Shown piece after piece: positions 6,030 to 9,924 of a stretch of DNA of 9,924 bases. This DNA is from JBBTWO01 sp038062745 (lineage in GTDB: Bacteria; Patescibacteriota; Microgenomatia; UBA8517). The stretch is taken from the NCBI GenBank assembly GCA_038062745.1, contig JBBTWO010000042.1:1-9924 (forward strand). Reading direction: 5' to 3'. Below the pieces are notes generated by a model. It was not told the origin of the DNA and did no database searches. It saw nothing but the letters and a program-made list of their open reading frames with translations. Numbering within the stretch: position 1 is the stretch's first letter; each line of letters begins with the position of its first letter. A program made the translations under genes and the position numbers.

Positions 6030-7142
6030 ATGGTAAAAGTGGGAATTAATGGCTTTGGCAGGATTGGTAGAATTGCATTTAGAATTGCAACTCTGACACA
6101 CACAGATGAACTTTCTATTGCTGCAATAAACACTTCAGGATCAATGGACATTGTGGGTTGGGCACATTTGGTTAATAACGATACCATGTATCGAAAGTTT
6201 GAACTAAAAGTTGTGGCCGAAGAAGTAAAAGATCCCAAGGAGGCAACTTTAGAGGATCCGTTAATTGGATACTTAAATATCCCTGAGAAAAACATTAAAA
6301 TTCCAGTTCTTGCCCAAAAAGAACCAGACAAAATTCCTTGGGGAAAATACGGAGTAGATGTTGTAATTGAAGCAACAGGAAAGTTCATTACTGCTGAAGA
6401 TGCTGCAAAGCACGCAGCTGGCGGAGCAAAGAGAGTAATTATTTCTGCCCCTTCTAAGGGAGGAAATGTTGGAACATATGTAATTGGAGTTAATGAAGTA
6501 GATAGTGCAGCACAAGTTATCTCTAACGCTTCCTGTACCACTAACTGTATTGCTCCAGTTGCTGCAGTAATGCATTCAAAATTTGGAATTGAAAAGGCAA
6601 TGATGACAACAATTCACAGTTATACCGACGATCAAAATTTGCAAGATAACTCCCACAAAGACTTAAGGAGATCTCGTGCAGCTGCAGAAAATATTATTCC
6701 AACTTCCACAGGTGCAGCTGTTGCTACAACTGAAACAATTCCAGAGCTTAAGGGATTATTTGATGGTATGGCTTTGCGAGTTCCAACAGCAACTGGGTCA
6801 ATTACTGATTTTACAATGTTGCTTAAAACTCCAGTTACAGTTGAACAAGTGAATGAAGCTTTTGTCACTGCTGCTCAAAACCCAATTTACAAAGGAATAC
6901 TTGGGGTAAGCACTGAACCACTTGTTTCCTCAGACATTATCGGAACTTCCGAGTCGGCTATTGTTGATTTAGGATTAACGCAGGTAGTTGATGGAAATAT
7001 GGTGAAGATATTTGCTTGGTATGACAATGAATGGGGTTATGCAAACCGTTTGGTTGAACAGGTAATTAGGGTTGGAAGAACACTTCATACAGAAACTGTT
7101 CCAACTGATCCACTAACATTGAGCTTTAAAGCACAACAGTAA
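6030..7142 (+). CDS. gap: Glyceraldehyde 3-phosphate dehydrogenase, type I
   Basis: The enzyme oxidises glyceraldehyde 3-phosphate to 1,3-bisphosphoglycerate. The N-terminal Rossmann motif GINGFGRIGR (5-14), the active site ASCTTNC with Cys169, His196 in HSYTDDQ, the RRSRAAAENIIPTSTGAA stretch (213-230) and the C-terminal WYDNEWGY are all present. At 370 residues it is longer than the usual 330-340: about 20-30 extra residues lie near 59-90, between KFELKV and the PVLAQKEPDKIPW strand, and the C-terminus carries a tail past the usual end. Where NAD-dependent enzymes have Asp after AIN (position 35 here), this one has Thr-Ser (AINTSGSMD); loss of that Asp is associated with NADP use. The coenzyme is thus uncertain. 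It is followed after two bases by rpe, so the two are surely co-transcribed. Confidence 0.95.
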   Translation: MVKVGINGFGRIGRIAFRIATLTHTDELSIAAINTSGSMDIVGWAHLVNNDTMYRKFELKVVAEEVKDPKEATLEDPLIGYLNIPEKNIKIPVLAQKEPDKIPWGKYGVDVVIEATGKFITAEDAAKHAAGGAKRVIISAPSKGGNVGTYVIGVNEVDSAAQVISNASCTTNCIAPVAAVMHSKFGIEKAMMTTIHSYTDDQNLQDNSHKDLRRSRAAAENIIPTSTGAAVATTETIPELKGLFDGMALRVPTATGSITDFTMLLKTPVTVEQVNEAFVTAAQNPIYKGILGVSTEPLVSSDIIGTSESAIVDLGLTQVVDGNMVKIFAWYDNEWGYANRLVEQVIRVGRTLHTETVPTDPLTLSFKAQQ

Positions 7143-7144
7143 AA

Positions 7145-7807
7145 ATGATAAAGGTAATTCCTTCTATTCTTTCTAATAGTCCTAACGAAGTAAGGCAAAT
7201 GCTTTATCAGTGTCAAGATGCTGGAGTTGAGAGAGTTCACATAGATATCATTGATGGCGTATTTACTAACAATAAAACAACTGACCCTTCAGTTTTGGAA
7301 GAAATAGAAACAACCCTTAGATATGATATTCACTTAATGGTTAAGGAACCCATTAATTGGATTGAAAAATGTATTCGTGCCGGGGCTGATCGGATAATTG
7401 GCCAAATTGAGATGATGAACAGCCAGCAAGAATTTATTCAAAAAATCCAAGGCTTTGGAATTGATGCTGGACTAGCAATTGACCTTAAAACTCCAATTGG
7501 CCAGCTTGATGATTATTTACTGCCAGATGTAGACTTGATTTTGGTTATGAGTGTGGCTACTGGATTTGGCGGACAAGAGTTTAACACCAGTGTTTTGGAG
7601 AAAATAAAACAGTTAAATGCTATTCGAACAAGTGACAAAACTCCATTTAAAATCTGTGATGATGGTGGTGTTACTACCCAAACAGTGGACGATGTGGCAG
7701 AATTAGAAGTAGACGAAGTTGTCGTCGGTAGAAAGCTGTTCGAAAATGATCTTGCCCAAAATATTCAAAAATTTATTCAAGCCTCAAACAGGAAGACTGA
7801 TCAATAG
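7145..7807 (+). CDS. rpe: Ribulose-phosphate 3-epimerase family protein
   Basis: A 220-residue TIM barrel that should interconvert ribulose 5-phosphate and xylulose 5-phosphate. The family marks are PSIL (6-9), HIDIIDG (32-38) with the metal ligands His32 and Asp34, HLMV (63-66), GFGGQEF (140-146) and DGGV (173-176) with the second catalytic Asp173, so all four metal ligands are present. Several usual residues differ: HxDxMDG has Ile in place of Met, the NPGFGGQ loop is ATGFGGQ, and the helix normally reading ITVHxE is IIGQIE. It is therefore a divergent member, and a related sugar-phosphate epimerase is possible, but a pentose-phosphate role fits rpiB upstream and transketolase downstream. 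The ATG is two bases after the gap stop. The last 60 or so bases overlap the possible start of the next gene. Confidence 0.85.
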   Translation: MIKVIPSILSNSPNEVRQMLYQCQDAGVERVHIDIIDGVFTNNKTTDPSVLEEIETTLRYDIHLMVKEPINWIEKCIRAGADRIIGQIEMMNSQQEFIQKIQGFGIDAGLAIDLKTPIGQLDDYLLPDVDLILVMSVATGFGGQEFNTSVLEKIKQLNAIRTSDKTPFKICDDGGVTTQTVDDVAELEVDEVVVGRKLFENDLAQNIQKFIQASNRKTDQ

Positions 7808-8393
7808 TATTTCTTACTTTGGTTTTGCTGATGCTCTTCCCTCAGATCCATTATATAAAGAGGCATATGAAGTTTCCAAACACCTAACCTCTAAGGGATT
7901 TGAAGCCATCAATGGTGGGGGACCCGGAATAATGAGAGCAGTGTCAGAAGGAGCCAAAGATGCTGGAGGAGACCCACTGGTAATTACTTTTTACCCCAAA
8001 AACATCACCAACTTTGAAGGCCGCGATCCCAATAATCCTGCTAAGCGGGAAATTGTTTGTAAAAACTATTTGGAAAGAACCTTGAGACTACTTGAGGAAG
8101 GAGACGCATATGTAATTTTTAGAGGAGGAACAGGAACGGTATCAGAATTTGGCATGGCTTGGGGTTTGGCTAGGCTTTATTTTGGCCATCACAAACCCCT
8201 AATTTTGTATGGCGATTATTGGCATGAAATTATAAATACTTTTATAAGCAACATGAGAATTAGACCAGAAGATTTAAAAGTATATAAAGTTTGTAGTACT
8301 CCAGAAGAAGTACACAGGGCAGTAGAGGAATTTGAATCAGCAATTCAAAGACAAATACACATTCACCGTGCTGAAAAAGCATTCCAATTGTAA
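7746..8393 (+). CDS. LOG-family nucleoside 5'-monophosphate phosphoribohydrolase
   Basis: The Rossmann-fold core is typical of the LOG/TIGR00730 group: SISYFGFADA (21-30), GGGPGIMRA (57-65), ERTLRLLEEGDAYVIF (110-125) and the nucleotide-site motif RGGTGTVSE (126-134), equivalent to PGGxGTxxE with the first Pro replaced by Arg. Characterised members split AMP-like nucleotides into base and ribose 5-phosphate; in plants they activate cytokinins. In bacteria most are general nucleotide hydrolases, which fits a gene set handling ribose 5-phosphate. The start is unsure: the ATG at 7746 overlaps rpe by 62 bases, a TTG at 7719 would add nine residues, and the recognisable fold begins only near 7806, after the rpe stop. 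The first 20 residues (MILPKIFKNL...) may therefore be untranslated. tktN follows after five bases. Confidence 0.8.
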   Translation: MILPKIFKNLFKPQTGRLINSISYFGFADALPSDPLYKEAYEVSKHLTSKGFEAINGGGPGIMRAVSEGAKDAGGDPLVITFYPKNITNFEGRDPNNPAKREIVCKNYLERTLRLLEEGDAYVIFRGGTGTVSEFGMAWGLARLYFGHHKPLILYGDYWHEIINTFISNMRIRPEDLKVYKVCSTPEEVHRAVEEFESAIQRQIHIHRAEKAFQL

Positions 8394-8398
8394 TAAAA

Positions 8399-9196
8399 AT
8401 GAATAACTCAATTGACCAATTACAACAAATTTCAAAACAAGTAAGAATAAACATTATTAACATGCTTACCAAAGCTGGATCAGGACACACGGCAGGTCCA
8501 CTTGGTTTGGCAGACATAATGACTGCTTTTTATTTTGAAATTTTAGAAGCTGAAGATAAATTAATTCTTTCCTGTGGTCACTATGTCCCTGTCAGATATG
8601 CTGTTATGGCCGAAAAAGGAATTATTCCAAAAGAAGAATTGCTAACTTTACGAAAATTGGGAAGTCGGTTACAGGGACATCCGGACAGAAGATTCTTAAG
8701 GCAATTGGAAACAACTTCTGGTCCATTGGGTTGTGGTTTGGCTCAATCTGCGGGAATTGCTTTAGCAGCAAGACTTGATAAGAAACAAGATTATATTTAT
8801 TGTATTACCTCAGATGGTGAACACAATGAAGGGAATCATTGGGAAGCGGTAATGTTTGCTGCTAAATACAAACTCAACCATCTTATACAGATTGTAGATA
8901 AAAATAATATTCAAATTGATGGGACAACTGATGAGGTTATGCCAACAAACCCATTAACAGAAAAGTATGCGACTTTTAATTGGAATGTAATTGAAATTGA
9001 TGGAAATGATTTTAGTCAAATTTTAAAATCAATTGAAAAAGCCAGGCAAGAAAATGATAGACCAACAGTGATTGTGGCCAATACAATTCCTGGCAAGGGA
9101 GTAAGTTTTATGGAAAATAGATGGCAGTGGCACGGAAAAGTGCCAAATAAAGATGAGGCTGAAAGAGCACTTAAGGAGTTAGAAAATGCTAAATAA
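8399..9196 (+). CDS. Transketolase, N-terminal subunit
   Basis: This 265-residue protein is the thiamine-diphosphate-binding half of a split transketolase. Visible marks are AGSGH (26-30) with the conserved His30, LSCGHYVPVRYA (57-68; LSKGH is usual), QGHP (92-95), SGPLGCGLAQSAG (107-119) and the cofactor signature SDGEHNEGNHWEA (138-150) ending in DKNN (167-170), which binds the metal-pyrophosphate. The first Gly of GDG is Ser. Near the end, PGKGVSFMEN and WHGKVP are standard. It acts with the C-terminal subunit encoded next to move two-carbon units between pentose, heptose and triose phosphates. Split transketolases are common in archaea, many Firmicutes and small-genome bacteria. There is no Shine-Dalgarno site before the ATG. 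Its last 11 bases overlap the next gene, which favours coupled translation and equal subunit supply. Confidence 0.93.
   Translation: MNNSIDQLQQISKQVRINIINMLTKAGSGHTAGPLGLADIMTAFYFEILEAEDKLILSCGHYVPVRYAVMAEKGIIPKEELLTLRKLGSRLQGHPDRRFLRQLETTSGPLGCGLAQSAGIALAARLDKKQDYIYCITSDGEHNEGNHWEAVMFAAKYKLNHLIQIVDKNNIQIDGTTDEVMPTNPLTEKYATFNWNVIEIDGNDFSQILKSIEKARQENDRPTVIVANTIPGKGVSFMENRWQWHGKVPNKDEAERALKELENAK
9173..9178 (+). promoter_or_regulatory. Shine-Dalgarno site for the transketolase C-terminal gene
   Basis: AAGGAG stands seven bases before the ATG at 9186, inside the end of the N-terminal subunit gene. It is the only full-consensus, well-placed ribosome site in the sugar-phosphate run and fixes the start of the overlapping downstream gene. 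Confidence 0.65.
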
Positions 9197-9924
9197 AAAA
9201 CTTAATCTGTCAATAAGTATTTTTGGGGAAGATATTAAAAAAGAAGCGACAAGAGATGGTTTTGGTTCAGGACTAATAAAAGCCGGGGAACAAAACAAAG
9301 ATGTAGTTGCTCTTTCTGCCGATCTTGGAGAGTCTATGCGCCTTAAGGAATTTTCTGAGAAGTTTCCTGAGAGGTTCTTTGAGGCAGGAGTAGCAGAACA
9401 GGCAATGATAACTGTTGCTTCAGGACTTGCCAATTACGGAAAAATCCCTTTTGCAACAACTTACGCTTGTTTTTCTCCGGCAAGGAATTGGGAGCAGATT
9501 AGAACAACAATAGCAATAAATAATTTCCCAGTAAAAATAGTTGGAGGACATGCTGGAGTAAATACTGGCCAAGATGGAGTCACTCACCAAAGTTTAGAGG
9601 ATATTGCTTTAATGCGGGTATTGCCAAATATGACCGTTATCTGTCCAAGCGATAGTCTGGAAACACAAAAGGCTGTCCTAAAAAGTTTGGATGTGAACGG
9701 CCCAGTTTATATAAGAGTTCAAAAATATCCGACATCAGTTTATACAACTGTTGATACACCTTTTGAAATTGGCAAGGCAAATGTTATTTGGGAATCAAGG
9801 GATCCGCAAGTAGCTATTATTGGTTGTGGGCCAATTGTTTATGAAGCTTTGCTTGCCGCAAAGGAGCTAGATAACATGGGAATTGAGACACAGGTAATCA
9901 ATATGCATACCGTCAAACCAATTG
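9186..9924 (+). CDS. Transketolase, C-terminal subunit, 3' partial
   Basis: The frame begins at ATG 9186, 11 bases inside the preceding gene, and is still open at the window end after 246 codons; family members are about 310 residues, so roughly 65 are missing. Features in order are RDGFGSGLIKAGEQ (23-36), LSADLGESMRL (43-53), FFEAGVAEQAM (64-74) with Glu71, the catalytic glutamate that activates thiamine diphosphate, TYACFSPARNWEQIR, and GGHAGVNTGQDGVTHQSLED, the conserved pyrimidine-domain loop that closes over substrate. The last residues, VINMHTVKPI, begin the C-terminal domain. It pairs with the N-terminal subunit to make an active site at their interface. Similar two-subunit proteins include DXP synthase-like and E1-beta enzymes, but the adjacent N-half and pentose-phosphate context make transketolase the clear choice. 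Confidence 0.92.
   Translation, partial: MLNKKLNLSISIFGEDIKKEATRDGFGSGLIKAGEQNKDVVALSADLGESMRLKEFSEKFPERFFEAGVAEQAMITVASGLANYGKIPFATTYACFSPARNWEQIRTTIAINNFPVKIVGGHAGVNTGQDGVTHQSLEDIALMRVLPNMTVICPSDSLETQKAVLKSLDVNGPVYIRVQKYPTSVYTTVDTPFEIGKANVIWESRDPQVAIIGCGPIVYEALLAAKELDNMGIETQVINMHTVKPI

Noticed and set aside
5966..6541. A 191-codon minus-strand frame across pgk and gap
   Set aside because: It is the antisense shadow of two conserved enzymes; its composition has no recognisable domain.

Overview
The window is AT-rich, tightly packed and coding almost throughout; no gap between genes exceeds about 60 bases. It looks like a piece of a Candidate Phyla Radiation (Patescibacteria) genome, most likely of the Microgenomates type. 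That placement is inferred from gene content and style: an archaeal-type triosephosphate isomerase, a transketolase split into two genes, short divergent versions of core enzymes, few Shine-Dalgarno sites, and a membrane-anchored protein with an anti-sigma-K-like outer domain. No rRNA or marker gene is present to confirm it.

Region 1 (1-2321) is surface glycan work. A polytopic GT39-type glycosyltransferase, whose first part lies outside the window, reads rightward and meets a leftward GT2 glycosyltransferase tail to tail. Region 2 (2322-3824) opens with a short divergent intergenic stretch carrying a -10 box for the GT2 gene and an inverted repeat. Three small rightward envelope genes follow: a 55-residue two-helix membrane peptide with a TTG start, a single-pass protein with an RskA-like outer domain, and a secreted protein of unknown function. 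The second and third each have their own plausible promoter.

Region 3 (3845-9924) is a rightward run of eight central-carbon genes: archaeal-type tpiA, rpiB, a short pgk, gap, rpe, a LOG-family nucleotide phosphoribohydrolase, and the N and C halves of transketolase, the last cut by the window end. Together they can take ribose 5-phosphate (possibly released from nucleotides by the LOG protein) through RpiB and Rpe to transketolase, and pass the resulting glyceraldehyde 3-phosphate through GAPDH and PGK for ATP. No aldolase, transaldolase, enolase or RuBisCO is visible here.

I find no mobile element, CRISPR array, tRNA or rRNA. The points most worth following are the pared-down PGK, the altered active-site or cofactor positions in RpiB and GAPDH, a perfect 11-bp-arm palindrome in front of pgk, an inverted repeat that brackets the start of the secreted-protein gene, and a set of start codons sitting just downstream of -10-like boxes, which suggests leaderless transcripts. 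I do not see a clearly new multi-gene system.
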